From the NCBI GenBank assembly GCA_963920665.1, contig OY987271.1, positions 17,177,350-17,241,349 on the forward strand: 64,000 nt of DNA, written 5' to 3'. This document shows, one piece after another, positions 1 through 10,866 of this stretch (its first letter is position 1; the number at the start of each line of letters is the position of its first letter). The position numbers were made by a program, and so were the translations under genes. The notes under the pieces were generated by a model. It ran no database searches and was not told where the DNA came from. It saw only the letters and a list, made by a program, of their open reading frames with translations. The stretch is from Straminergon stramineum. Taxonomy: Eukaryota; Streptophyta; Bryopsida; Hypnales; Calliergonaceae.

Positions 1-2520
1 GGGTACACTATAGTAACACTCAATTTCATTATTAGTATTGCGTTAGAGTGGGATTCCCATTATCACTACTCCATAACACTCTAGTGCAACACTCAACATT
101 TCCTTTATCTTTTATTCTAGTACACTTCACCAAATGCAGAAATGACAAATTGCATGAAAATTTGATGGATTCACTAAAGAAGCAACAACTTCTTGCCAAA
201 TGAATCTTTGATGTAGGAATGTGATTCTTGGGAGATCATTATAGAGTGGTTATGAGATCTTTAGGTAGAAGAGCCAAATTATTGAGATCAAATTTTTATC
301 AATGTGTATGGATTTTTTGTGCATTTCAAAGTGGGAGGATGTAGACTACAAACCTGACAACCTCATTTCATTTGAAGATCAATTCCTTGCACATTTAACA
401 GTTTTTAACAAAGTCAATCTTACATCATGTTCAATAAATCCAATCAAATGTGTAAATACATGAATAGATGCTATAGAATGTTACATATATAACATTCTAT
501 AATATCATATATGGTTCTCCAAAATATTCTTGAAGGCTCTAGATATAGGGTTAAAGTAAGAAATCATGCTTTAAGTGAGCCAAGGAGGTTAGGCCACCTC
601 ATCCTTTGAATATTTGATCTAGATACTTACTTGATACTCTTTTAAGTTAATATTGTATTGTCATTGTGAATACTAAGAGTCCAATGGATGACAAAGAATC
701 CTTCTATGTAAGACAAAAGTATAGATGTTCATCTTTGAAATTTTTGTGTGAAAAGGAGAGGTCTTGCACAATATCTTGACCTCCTATGAGAGCTCTTGAT
801 GTTTTTCTAAGCAAATAATTCACACAATACTAAAAAGGATGAATTTCCACGCTAACCAACCCAACATTCTACAATTGAAAGGGATCACATTCAATTGATG
901 AAGAATGTTATGTACAAGGGATGAAGTCTGGGATGATATAACTAACTATTTTCTACCTTTTGTTCATCTCCCAAACTATCATGACTTTTCAGTGCAAGGC
1001 TTCCACTCAAACTGTTTGCGGTGATTTTCTTTCAATTCATGCAATCCAAAGAATTAGAATGAGCTGTAGAAACTATTAGGAGAATTATAATGATTTGCAT
1101 CATCAATCTTTTTAACCAAAAAATAAATGCACACTATTGATCTTGTTTCTAAGCAACTAGTATCAACCTCAAGACTACAAAGATCAAGCATTCTAGTAAC
1201 TATATTGACCATAATTTCAATGCAAAATAGCTTTGTAGATGTGAGATGTTGAGCAAGCTTATAAAAATGGTCCCGCTTAACTTTTGTCTTCTATTTTGAC
1301 ATGGCAAGTAAAAGAAGGGGCAACAAAGATTTGAAATGTATGGAACTTTCTTCATGCTTCTATCTCCAAACTTGCTATGTGAGAATCAAATCTGCAAGCC
1401 AAACTTAACTCAACTTCTGGTATACCAAGTGAGTTATTTATACAATTCATAGGATAAATTTAAGCACTCTAAATTATATACATGTGATCTTTGGATGATG
1501 AATAGTGTGCAGTAGAAGGATTCTTGGGTAGAAAGTCACATCTACCATGATTAAATTTGTATTCTTTTGAGAAAGCAATTCCCAAAAGGGTAGATTGCAA
1601 GTAGTGACAATAAACAACCCTTTCCCATTAAGAGGCCAAAGAGCATAGACATTCAACCAAGTCATGTAGTCATGCAAACAACAAGCTCAACCAAGTATAT
1701 GAATAGATGAGCAATTGTTGAACACCAATTGAGGTATGTTCACATGAGTGCAACTCAAAACTATGATAACACCAAGATTACATCATCAAAATAAATAATA
1801 GTCTAAAGTGTGTTCCAACTTCAACAAACCTAGGAATGTTCATCCTAGGTAGGTTTGCCTTACCTACGGTTGGATCTGACCTTTCCAAAACATAAATTTA
1901 TGTAGAGATGGTAGTTAAACATTAGAGAACATGATTCTTTGTGATAACATCAATTATCCCCCATCATTACCTGGAGTCATAGCAAGTGAATAAATCATTG
2001 ATGGACAAATAGGAAGAATCAATATCTTGCAAGATCCACTTAACAACCAAAGAATTCCATCACCCAAAACAGTTATGTGGGAAGATGGTTTATGATTGAG
2101 AGAACGTAGCTTCTTCTTCCTCTTTGTAGGATACCTTTTCCACCTTTGAAAAATTCAATCAATCCATTCACCAAAGCTATCTTTTACATTTGACACCCAC
2201 TATAAAAATCACCTACATTTCAAACCTTTCCTTGGGCCTGATTAAACAAGATTCAATGATTGATGTTGTGTCCAGGTAACATGAAAATTCAACCTCTTTC
2301 AGTAAACAACATCTCTCGCCACTCCCACGGCTCAGTATGCTCTTTAAAGAAATTTCTCAAAGCAAGACTGCGCTTTCTTGTAACCTAGTTCATGGCAATT
2401 ACTCGATAAGCTTGAGAAGAGCTCATAGTTAGTACAGGAAAAAAGGCAATTGTCATTCCCAGATTCTTCCACTCCGCAGTACGGAGAAAAATCATAGCAA
2501 TGAGCATTACCTGCCTCACA
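1..2520. other. AT-rich intergenic DNA
   Basis: No gene is supported here. The stretch is AT-rich with many stops in all frames. It holds one degraded copy of the dispersed TIR element family B near 669-865. A short minus-strand open frame near 1474-1677 has no recognisable domain. The last ~150 bases are diverged 3' flank of the minus-strand LHCSR gene, because short blocks still match the flank of the plus-strand paralogue. Confidence 0.6.
669..865 (+). repeat. Family B TIR element, degraded copy
   Basis: The stretch matches the other family B copies in order: a 'ccaatggatgacaaagaat' block, a 'gacaaaa' block, a 'tttgacctcc' block and a degraded end. Its terminal repeats are eroded, so both limits are approximate. 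Confidence 0.55.
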
Positions 2521-2648
2521 ACACAAATCAGCAATGCTCTGCTCAGAATTGCACGAATGCATGCACTCTGCAGCTCCTGCATTGACTGTCATTAATCACA
2601 CTTCACAGCCTCCAAGCATCGATCAATTCCTTTGTGGTCTACGCTCCA

Positions 2649-3443
2649 CCATGCACGCTTTCCTTGTGCTCTGCTCGTCGATGAAATGCGAGACAATCAA
2701 AATAAGGCACGGCGCTATTTACAATCGCATGTGCAGGAGAAGCAGCACCAGCACCAGCTGGTCTCCGGATTTAGAGACCCAGTCTCTTGAACAAGTGCTC
2801 GAATATCTCCTCGCCAGACACGAGCTCCTGCGCCACGAAAGCCGCGATGGCGATCATGGCCAGGCGCCCGTTGTTGAGCTCCTTCGTCTGCATCTCCTTG
2901 CGGCCGGCGGGGTCGCTGGGGAGAAGGCCCAGAGGGTCGAAGCCCAAGTTGCCCGGCTCGTAGTCATCACGCAGCGTGTTGAAGTCCTCGGAGCGCGGCG
3001 TGGCCCACCCCAGACCCACGCGGTACGCCTCGCACAGAGCGATGGCGAACAGCAGCGGCTCCCAGAACACGGCGCCGCGCGCCTCCACCTGCTGGAAGTG
3101 GTAGATGGCTGGGCCCTTGATCTGGCCGTCGAAGTTGTAGAACAAGGCGTAGTCCTGCAGCTGCTCCTGCACGATGAAGCCCAGCGACGCCAGCATGGCC
3201 ACGCGGCCGTGCGTGATCTCCGACTCGCGCCATCGGTTGAGTTCCTTGATGGGGCGAGGGCTGGACGCCGCGCGCGCCAGCAGATCGGCGGGGTCGAAGA
3301 TGTTGGGGAACGGCGCGCTCACGCCGGGCATCGCCTTCGCATCTGGAATGAATCCCAACACTGCACGTCAGGATCACATTCACAGCAAGAAGGATTGCAT
3401 CCACAAATGCATGTACAGAACTCATTGAAAGATCATGCATCAC
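2649..3443 (-). repeat. Arm 1 of a 795-bp identical inverted repeat
   Basis: This segment covers part of the intron, all of exon 2 and the proximal 3' UTR of the minus-strand LHCSR. By eye it is base-for-base identical, in inverted orientation, to 6701-7495. Identity stops sharply inside the intron. At the other end it decays from the first 3' UTR mismatch at 2648. Confidence 0.85.
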
Positions 3444-3698
3444 AAATATGCTTCGAAGCAAAATGAACTGTATTGCATGCTTACTCTACGATTTAGGGTT
3501 TGGAAATTGCTTACAATCGAGGACATTGGGGGGGACGACCGCGGGGTTCGGCGCCGTATCATCCTGGGGCTCCAATGTTGCGTTGATGCGCTGCACAAGA
3601 GAAGTACGCCTCCTTCCCTGTGAGGCAGCCGTTGCTGAGAAGAGCTTGGCTTCCGAGATGCAGCACAAGGAGGACATGGCTGTCGCTATTGTTGCCAT
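2771..3698 (-). CDS. LHCSR: LHCSR-type stress-related light-harvesting protein, copy 1
   Basis: Stress-related chlorophyll a/b-binding protein of the thylakoid membrane. Members of this family carry out pH-dependent energy quenching (qE). Two exons on the minus strand: 3698-3515 (ATG at 3698) and 3360-2771 (stop TAA). The intron is GT-AG, splits a codon after its first base, and the product is 257 aa. The first ~40 residues are rich in S/A/T/R and look like a chloroplast transit peptide. The mature part has the family layout: an E-x-x-x-GRVAM chlorophyll-binding helix, a middle helix starting FWEPLLFAI, and a closing ELNNGRLAM helix. An acidic patch (GEEIFEHL) lies near the C-terminus; acidic lumen-facing residues sense pH in algal LHCSR3, but I infer the parallel. 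Exon 2 is identical to that of the plus-strand copy at 6493-7373, while exon 1 differs. An in-frame ATG at 3677 is an alternative start. Confidence 0.9.
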
Positions 3699-3797
3699 TG
3701 TCACCTCACGCAGCTCTTACGAACTCAATAATCTGTCAAACACAAGTACCAGTTGCAATGCGGAAGTGAGACCGAGAAGTGTGAAATTCAATGAGAG

Positions 3798-5004
3798 GAT
3801 GGGGGTTGGGAGGTGGTGTGGGGGGGACGAGCTACATTAATAGCTTCTTGAAAGTGTGTTAAATCTTTCTCGAAATTTAGCTTCACATTGCGTTCGATCT
3901 GTAGAGATCAGTACGTTCAATGCATGTGGAAAATCCTGGCAATGATTGTTCACCATATTCGCCTTTGGGTGCATTCCAGCCGTTGCTTTTTGGGTTTCTC
4001 TTATCGCCACATGGAATACTACGGTTTGAATTGCAGTGTGGCATGCATGCTTGTTGCAATTGTACTATTCGTCCAGCTCCAATATCAAGCTCGGCATGTG
4101 CCTCGCTCACGCGGGTGACGGGTCGTGTGGAAGGAAGTAGACATATGTGTGACGGCGTGCACCGGCGTGCACCGGCATGTGCACGCAGCAATCGCATGTT
4201 GCACGCGCGAGAGACATGCAACCACTAGATTCAAGCAATTACTTACAAAAGTCGATGGAAACTGACTGCCTAGGCTCGCAGTAAAGCAATTATGTGGCAG
4301 CCTAACTTTGGGCCCTAGGAGTGCTTGTGCATGATTGCGCTTCGCCGCGAGGCCCGCGGCGATCTGTCAAAGCATAGGAAACAAAAACCAGAGCCCCGAA
4401 GCATAAATGCGAAGATACCATGTGATAATGAATGATCGAAGAGAGCAGATAGATAGAGAATCCGGCGAGATGGGAACATGTGGGCGCGTCCAGAGTGGAA
4501 ATTTGACGCTTTCGAGCATGCAGAAAAATGGGCAAATGCTCGAAGACTAGCCAGGTGGAAGCGATGCAGGTCGCGACTTGTCAAACAGTCGGAACCGCAG
4601 AATTTAAAGCAAAGGCAACCAATTGTCACTGATCAACAGTCAGAGGAACTGCGACAAAGCGATCGAGATGATAGAATCGGATGGCGCCAAGAATTGGGAG
4701 GCCCCTGCAGCTCAGGAGCCCAATTCCCCCATGACCAGTTCCCGTCCCTACGATGGTGACCCTTCAACAGCCAGATTGCTCCACGATCCCTTGCCTGATC
4801 AGGTTCAGCAATCAGAGGTCCAGGATTGAGGTTCATCTCCCGTCGCACGAATTCGGGTACATCTGGCATTTACTATTTCAGCAAGGGAAAAAACTGTTAA
4901 ATTTGAATGGTGACACTCGTCGCTCCCACGCTTCAATCGGGGATATAAGGACGTCCGAGCTCTGACTCTTCTCACAAATCGTCTCCGCTTCGGAAATTTT
5001 ACAC
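3798..5004 (+). repeat. Left copy of duplicated LHCSR intergenic segment (contig end)
   Basis: These 1207 bases match 5205-6421 (1217 bases) in the same orientation. By eye the two differ by 14 single-base indels (12 bases missing and 2 extra in this copy, mostly in homopolymers) and one clear substitution. The copy ends exactly at the N run. That is the signature of overlapping contig ends that were not merged, not of biological duplication. Confidence 0.85.
3836..3842 (-). promoter_or_regulatory. TATA-like box of minus-strand LHCSR
   Basis: On the minus strand this reads TATTAAT, about 140 bases before the ATG at 3698, close to the spacing in the plus-strand copy (132 bases). It is followed by a C/T-rich tract typical of plant core promoters. 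Inferred, not shown. Confidence 0.4.
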
Positions 5005-5204
5005 NNNNNNNNNNNNNNNNNNNNNNNNNNNNNNNNNNNNNNNNNNNNNNNNNNNNNNNNNNNNNNNNNNNNNNNNNNNNNNNNNNNNNNNNNNNNNNNN
5101 NNNNNNNNNNNNNNNNNNNNNNNNNNNNNNNNNNNNNNNNNNNNNNNNNNNNNNNNNNNNNNNNNNNNNNNNNNNNNNNNNNNNNNNNNNNNNNNNNNNN
5201 NNNN
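5005..5204. other. Assembly gap, 200 N
   Basis: A run of exactly 200 N, a likely fixed-size scaffold gap. The sequence on both sides overlaps by ~1.2 kb, so the true gap size is probably negative. Confidence 0.95.
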
Positions 5205-6421
5205 GATGGGGGTTGGGAGGTGGTGTGGGGGGGACGAGCTACATTAATAGCTTCTTGAAAGTGTGTTAAATCTTTCTCGAAATTTAGCTTCACATTGCGT
5301 TCGATCTGTAGAGATCAGTACGTTCAATGCATGTGGAAAATCCTTGGCAATGATTGTTCACCATATTCCGCCTTTGGGTGCATTCCAGCCGTTGCTTTTT
5401 GGGTTTCTCTTATCGCCACATGGAATACTACGGTTTGAATTGCAGTGATGGCATGCATGCTTGTTGCAATTGTACTATTCGTCCAGCTCCAATATCAAGC
5501 TCGGCATGTGCCTCGCTCACGCGGGTGACGGGTCGTGTGGAAGGAAGTAGACATATGTGTGACGGCGTGCACCGGCGTGCACCGGCATGTGCAAGCAGCA
5601 ATCTGCATGTTGCAGCGCGAGAGACCATGCAACCACTAGATTCAAGCAAATTACTTACAAAAAGTCGATGGAAACTGACTGCCTAGGCTCGCAGTAAAGC
5701 AATTATGTGGCAGCCTAACTTTGGGCCCTAGGAGTGCTTGTGCATGATTGCGCTTCGCCGCGAGGCCCGCGGCGATCTGTCAAAGCATAGGAAACAAAAA
5801 CCAGAGCCCCGAAGCATAAATTGCGAAGATACCATGTGATAATGAATGATCGGAAGAGAGCAGATAGATAGAGAATCCGGCGAGATGGGAACATGTGGGC
5901 GCGTCCAGAGTGGAAATTTGACGCTTTCGAGCATGCAGAAAAAATGGGCAAATGCTCGAAGACTAGCCAGGTGGAAGCGATGCAGGTCGCGACTTGTCAA
6001 ACAGTCGGAACCGCAGAATTTTAAAGCAAAGGCAACCAATTGTCACTGATCAACAGTCAGAGGAACTGCGACAAAGCGATCGAGATGATAGAATCGGATG
6101 GCGCCAAGAATTGGGAGGCCCCTGCAGCTCAGGAGCCCAATTCCCCCATGACCAGTTCCCGTCCCTACGATGGTGACCCTTCAACAGCCCAGATTGCTCC
6201 ACGATCCCTTGCCTGATCAGGTTCAGCAATCAGAGGTCCAGGATTGAGGTTCATCTCCCGTCGCACGAATTCGGGTACATCTGGCATTTACTATTTCAGC
6301 AAGGAAAAAACTGTTAAATTTGAATGGTGACACTCGTCGCTCCCACGCTTCAATCGGGGATATAAGGACGTCCGAGCTCTGACTCTTCTCACAAATCGTC
6401 TCCGCTTCGGAAATTTTACAC
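5205..6421 (+). promoter_or_regulatory. Shared LHCSR intergenic/promoter region, better copy
   Basis: This is the region between the two divergent LHCSR genes, the longer and probably more accurate copy of 3798-5004. After removing the duplicate and the gap, the two ATGs lie about 1.39 kb apart. It contains a 10-bp CGGCGTGCAC-type repeat in about three copies (5562-5592), a 19-nt GC-rich palindrome (5756-5774, stem CGCCGCG/CGCGGCG), a GATAA motif near 5838 and the TATA box of the plus gene at its right end. No G-box was seen. Confidence 0.6.
6361..6367 (+). promoter_or_regulatory. TATA box of plus-strand LHCSR
   Basis: TATAAGG lies 132 bases before the ATG at 6493, which leaves room for a ~100-base 5' UTR. 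The same motif occurs in the left copy near 4945, just before the gap. Confidence 0.6.
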
Positions 6422-6492
6422 TTGTCTCCAGTTGTCTGCGATTTCTGTGTGATTTTGATAGCGGTGTTTGCGACCCTAGGGTTGTGAACAGA

Positions 6493-7373
6493 ATGGCAAC
6501 CGCCATGTCCTCTTTGAGCTCTCTCTCGGGAACAAAGCTGTTCACTGCGGCCAAGACTGCCCCGCAGGCAACTAGGCGCGCGGGTGTGCAGCGTATTTGC
6601 GCGACGGCGCCCAAGGATGCAATTGCGCCCAATCCCGATATTGTACCCCCCAATGTCCTCGATTGTAAGCGATTCCTATCTCTCGAGGTGGTTGCATTTC
6701 GTGATGCATGATCTTTCAATGAGTTCTGTACATGCATTTGTGGATGCAATCCTTCTTGCTGTGAATGTGATCCTGACGTGCAGTGTTGGGATTCATTCCA
6801 GATGCGAAGGCGATGCCCGGCGTGAGCGCGCCGTTCCCCAACATCTTCGACCCCGCCGATCTGCTGGCGCGCGCGGCGTCCAGCCCTCGCCCCATCAAGG
6901 AACTCAACCGATGGCGCGAGTCGGAGATCACGCACGGCCGCGTGGCCATGCTGGCGTCGCTGGGCTTCATCGTGCAGGAGCAGCTGCAGGACTACGCCTT
7001 GTTCTACAACTTCGACGGCCAGATCAAGGGCCCAGCCATCTACCACTTCCAGCAGGTGGAGGCGCGCGGCGCCGTGTTCTGGGAGCCGCTGCTGTTCGCC
7101 ATCGCTCTGTGCGAGGCGTACCGCGTGGGTCTGGGGTGGGCCACGCCGCGCTCCGAGGACTTCAACACGCTGCGTGATGACTACGAGCCGGGCAACTTGG
7201 GCTTCGACCCTCTGGGCCTTCTCCCCAGCGACCCCGCCGGCCGCAAGGAGATGCAGACGAAGGAGCTCAACAACGGGCGCCTGGCCATGATCGCCATCGC
7301 GGCTTTCGTGGCGCAGGAGCTCGTGTCTGGCGAGGAGATATTCGAGCACTTGTTCAAGAGACTGGGTCTCTAA
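6493..7373 (+). CDS. LHCSR: LHCSR-type stress-related light-harvesting protein, copy 2
   Basis: Paralogue of the minus-strand copy, with the same expected role in thylakoid energy quenching. Exons 6493-6664 and 6784-7373 are joined over a 119-base GT-AG intron that splits a Leu codon; the product is 253 aa, a normal LHCSR length. Residues 1 to ~38 look like a chloroplast transit peptide. The first chlorophyll-binding helix motif (E-I-T-H-G-R-V-A-M) is at 105-113 and the last (E-L-N-N-G-R-L-A-M) at 218-226. The C-terminus carries acidic residues at 241, 242 and 245. An upstream in-frame GTG at 6484 is not a plausible plant start. Exon 1 is shorter than in the other copy (57 versus 61 codons) and clearly different in sequence, while exon 2 is identical. 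The start, splice sites and stop are intact. Confidence 0.93.
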
Positions 7374-7495
7374 ATCCGGAGACCAGCTGGTGCTGGTGCT
7401 GCTTCTCCTGCACATGCGATTGTAAATAGCGCCGTGCCTTATTTTGATTGTCTCGCATTTCATCGACGAGCAGAGCACAAGGAAAGCGTGCATGG
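6701..7495 (+). repeat. Arm 2 of the 795-bp identical inverted repeat
   Basis: Identical in inverted orientation to 2649-3443. It begins inside the intron at a GTGATGCATG block and runs through exon 2 into the 3' UTR up to a mismatch at 7496. Weaker similarity continues to about 7560. Confidence 0.85.
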
Positions 7496-8263
7496 CGGAG
7501 CGTAGACCACAAAGGAATTGGTCGATGCTTGAAGTCACAGCATTCGTGCGATTCTGAGCTGAACAATGTTGGCTTTTTTTGCACCTTGGTTTTCCGTAGG
7601 TAGGCAGGTTATGCTGCGATGGTGCTGGGATTATTTTCATCCCTGTTGGAAGAATTTGCATTGGATTTGGCGACATTTTTATAGAGGATTGATTTGGCTA
7701 TTTCTGTATACATTTGGATCTCTTGGTGGTGAGGATGATGGTTTGCATGCATTGCAATGTGCTGATTTCTTTCTTGGATTGGAATGGATTAGACTTGTGT
7801 TACCAATGGGAGCTGCAATCTGTGACCAGTGGCCTGGGGTGTACCCATAGTTTTGAAGCTCGGTAACACTTTCTACTAGCTATTTCAATTGTTCACTCTT
7901 CATTGACTCGTTCTTGTAATTGTGATGTAACGGATTTGTGGATGCTTGAGCTTATAACGGTTTCGAGCAGAAAAATGTTTGGGTTTTTTGCACCTCTGTT
8001 TCTTGACGCTGAACATACTGTGATGAATTGTAGTCTTGTTGCAAGATTTTGCCACACTTGTCTTCTCTGTACAGACAATGAAATCTTGTTGAGACCATGG
8101 GTGTGTGCCTGTATTGCGAGGACTCGAGAAGATGATCTTTTCGATGGTTGTGAGTGGCCGGCCACAGGTTCGGAGTGATATGAGTGGATCAGAAGTGTGT
8201 GACCAATGCGAACTGTGAACATTTCCAGATTACTGGAACTTTTTGAGCACTTTTTTGGGACAT
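7496..8263. other. 3' flank of plus-strand LHCSR
   Basis: Transcribed 3' UTR is expected at the left. Segments near 7555-7850 and 7960-8220 share short ordered matches (for example a 'ttttttgcacct' block and later 'gtgaccaatg'-like blocks), suggesting an old, strongly diverged tandem duplication. No gene is supported. Confidence 0.4.
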
Positions 8264-8571
8264 TAAGGTAGCATGCTTTTAAAGCGACCATATTAGAGCT
8301 GATTGCCTTCGGGGAGAAGTTCTCTTGTAGAAACAACTTTCAATAAATTTTTCGTAGGAAGAAAGATGGAATTGGCAGTCAACCTAAGTTGTTTCATATT
8401 TTTTGGACCTTTGTAGAATTTGTTATGAATTTTTGAAGTTGAAATTCAATGCTCAGTAAAAGTAACCACCTCCTTAAATGTACAATGCTGGTACATTGAA
8501 AGAAGTAAAATGAATCTCATATGTCTTCAATGCTTCTAGAGTACAGTTGCTTTTAAAGTAGACTACTTAGG
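8264..8571 (+). mobile_element. Family A MITE, copy 1
   Basis: A ~308-bp non-coding element. Its left end (AAGGTAGCATGCTTTTAAAG) is roughly complementary to its right end (…TTTTAAAGTAGACTAC). The interior matches three other copies, at 23.8, 33.6 and 58.1 kb. TTA next to both ends would fit PIF/Harbinger (Tourist-like) insertion, which is inference. Confidence 0.65.
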
Positions 8572-8945
8572 TTGACTATACATATAATCATACCCTTCCT
8601 AATACTACCACCATGAATTTGAACCAACTAGGTACTTTTTTAATTTTTTGACCAATGGTTATATAGCCTTTCTTTCAAGAACCTTCTAAAGTTTCATGGC
8701 TTCCTTCATTCTAGAGGGCTTGAATTGTAGGAGGCCAATTTTGAGTGTGCAATTTTGGACATGCAATTTTTGTAGGCAATTTTTGTATGTATAGTGGTAC
8801 TGGATTTGCACATAAGATGAAACGAGATTTTGTAAACAATTTGGCTGCAATGTGGAGGGCTTGATTACAATAAGGCAAATTTATATAGATTTAGTTTGTT
8901 TTTTATGTATGCATGAATTTGCCCATTTTTTTTGAGGTAGTTGGG

Positions 8946-9592
8946 CATTAACTCCTAAATGCCCAAGTCACCAAATTTTGGTGAAGACAATACTTTGAGG
9001 TTAATTAAAATTAGACAAAGTTGCTATTTTCTGTAGCTTACATTTTCAAATTATTTTTTGGAGTCTAGTTTTTGCATCAAAAATCCGATTTTGAAAATGA
9101 ACGATTATGATTTTTCAATTCAAGATTTGGTGCAAGGGTGTTTGTATTGCAAATCTTGATTTTCTAGTGTTGGGCTTCAAATACACTAGATCTTCAAGAA
9201 AAAATCACATTAGAAATTCATTGAATAAAACTAAAGAATAGTTTTGAGAAGTCATAAATTGATTGTTGTTCTACATGTTATGCCCTTTAACCCCATATTT
9301 TTTTGGTGATCAATTTTTTAGATTTGATATTTGAAAAGAGGATTGAAAAACTTCAATTCACTTTCACAATTTTGACACCCTCGTGATCAAACATTATAAT
9401 CTTTCAATCTACAATTGATATTATTCTATTTTCTTTTCCCATGTGATCTTGAACATATCTAGTTTGAATTTGTATGATTCCAATTCCAATTAAATTGATA
9501 AAATTCATCAAAATGTTGACATTTTATTCAAGTTAGAGCAAATTTCAAGAAGCTAAAAAAAAATCCTTGGGTATTTAGGGATTAAATTGCCT
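8946..9592 (+). mobile_element. Family C TIR element, copy 1
   Basis: A ~650-bp AT-rich non-coding element that starts 'attaactcctaaatgccc' and ends with the near-complement 'gggtatttagggattaa'. The interior matches 40342-41013 in inverted orientation. There is no open reading frame of note. Confidence 0.65.
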
Positions 9593-9905
9593 AAAAACAC
9601 ATTAATCTATACATCTCCTAAATCAATATGTACATATGTTGAAGATACAATTATAGAACAACTACCAAAAAAATTGTTAACCCTTCATAACTTTTGCATA
9701 CAAAGTCTAAATGATGGGTTTTTTAAAGTGGCGGTTTTAAGGATACCCACCTGTCATTGAGGGTTGATGGGGAGAGGGCTTTGCATTGATACAAGGGAAG
9801 TTCCATGTGAATAAGTTCACTTAGTTTATTAGTTTTAAGAGGCACATGTAGTAATTTCAATTTGTGGGGATCTTTTTAGTGAGTTGAAAAAATCAGTTGG
9901 AGGTT

Positions 9906-10143
9906 TTTAACCGATAAACATCGACACAGACATTTAGTGTCCAATGGATGACAAAGAATCTCTCTATCTAGGACAAAATTGCAACTTTTCATCTTTGGAA
10001 TTTTGTGAAAGGTAGAAAGGGAAGATCTTCTGTAGTACTTTGACCTCCAATGAGTATTTTTTATTTTTTTTAAAGTAGATGATGTCACACGGTTCCAAAA
10101 GGCATGATTTCTATGGTCACCGGTCCGTGCTTTGAGGGTTAAA
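9906..10143 (+). mobile_element. Family B TIR element
   Basis: A ~240-bp element bounded by 'tttaaccgataaac' and 'gagggttaaa'. Ordered blocks shared with the 22.9 and 57 kb copies include 'aggacaaaattgcaac', 'gatgatgtcacacggttcc' and 'tatggtcacc'. Confidence 0.7.
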
Positions 10144-10466
10144 TGTGCGCACATAATTGTGACTTCCAGCTGTCTACAGAAGAAGGTAAGAAAATTAATT
10201 TTTCTGATTCTTTTTCCCCACAAGGTGTCATGTGACTTGGTGACTTCAGTTTCCGTTGGTCATTTTTCAGGGGTTTTTTTGGATGATTTTCAATTTACAG
10301 AATTTGACTGACTGATAGATGAAAGGTCAATCAATTTGACATTCCCCTACAGTAATAAGTTATTGCTTCTAAGAATGTGCGCAAGGTCAGTTGCACAATA
10401 TTAAGTTAGGGGACTTTGAAATTCTAGTATATATTCAGTTTTCTCCCTGTCCGAACTTACATATTA

Positions 10467-10866
10467 TAGGGGAGGCAACCCATTTCTGACCACTTAAGCA
10501 TATACACATATTTGCAAGGGAGATTTCGATGGTGGGAAATTTTCCCATGTGTAGAAATAGAGTTCATAAGATTTTCATAATTTTTCAGATTTTTATTTCT
10601 CAATACATAATTACTATAAATTTTTGGCTGAAGATTCTACTCCACCCATTTTGGTCATATATACCTTCTTATTCCCAACCAAGAGTTGGTTGCAAAATTC
10701 AACAAGGGTTGGTTGCAATTTTGAGAGTCTTGTAGCCAATCATAATGCATCACAATTGTGTCAGGAACTGTGTCAACATTAATCATGGTAATCACCTCAT
10801 AATCAAAATTACTCCACCTTACGTTGCCAAAATGGGGTGGTGATCAGGAATGGGTTGCCTCCCCTA
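10467..10866. mobile_element. 400-bp TIR element (family F), TA-flanked
   Basis: The left end TAGGGGAGGCAACCCATT and the right end AATGGGTTGCCTCCCCTA are exact inverted repeats of at least 18 bp. The match continues imperfectly to ~29 bp. Both ends are flanked by TA, the target duplication expected of Tc1/mariner-like elements. The interior is AT-rich and carries no transposase, so it is a non-autonomous MITE. The well-kept ends suggest fairly recent insertion. Confidence 0.75.

Noticed and set aside
1474..1677. Minus-strand frame as a possible copia-type retroelement fragment
   Set aside because: No integrase, protease or reverse-transcriptase motif could be seen, and neighbouring sequence gives no support.
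2534..3466. A 310-codon open frame on the plus strand over the minus-strand LHCSR
   Set aside because: It is the antisense shadow of the GC-rich LHCSR exon 2. It spans the intron and UTR, shows no domain, and the same frame reappears antisense to the other copy.
6291..7676. A 461-codon minus-strand open frame over the plus-strand LHCSR
   Set aside because: Same antisense effect, extended into flanking sequence. The opposite strand encodes a clear LHCSR with correct splice sites.
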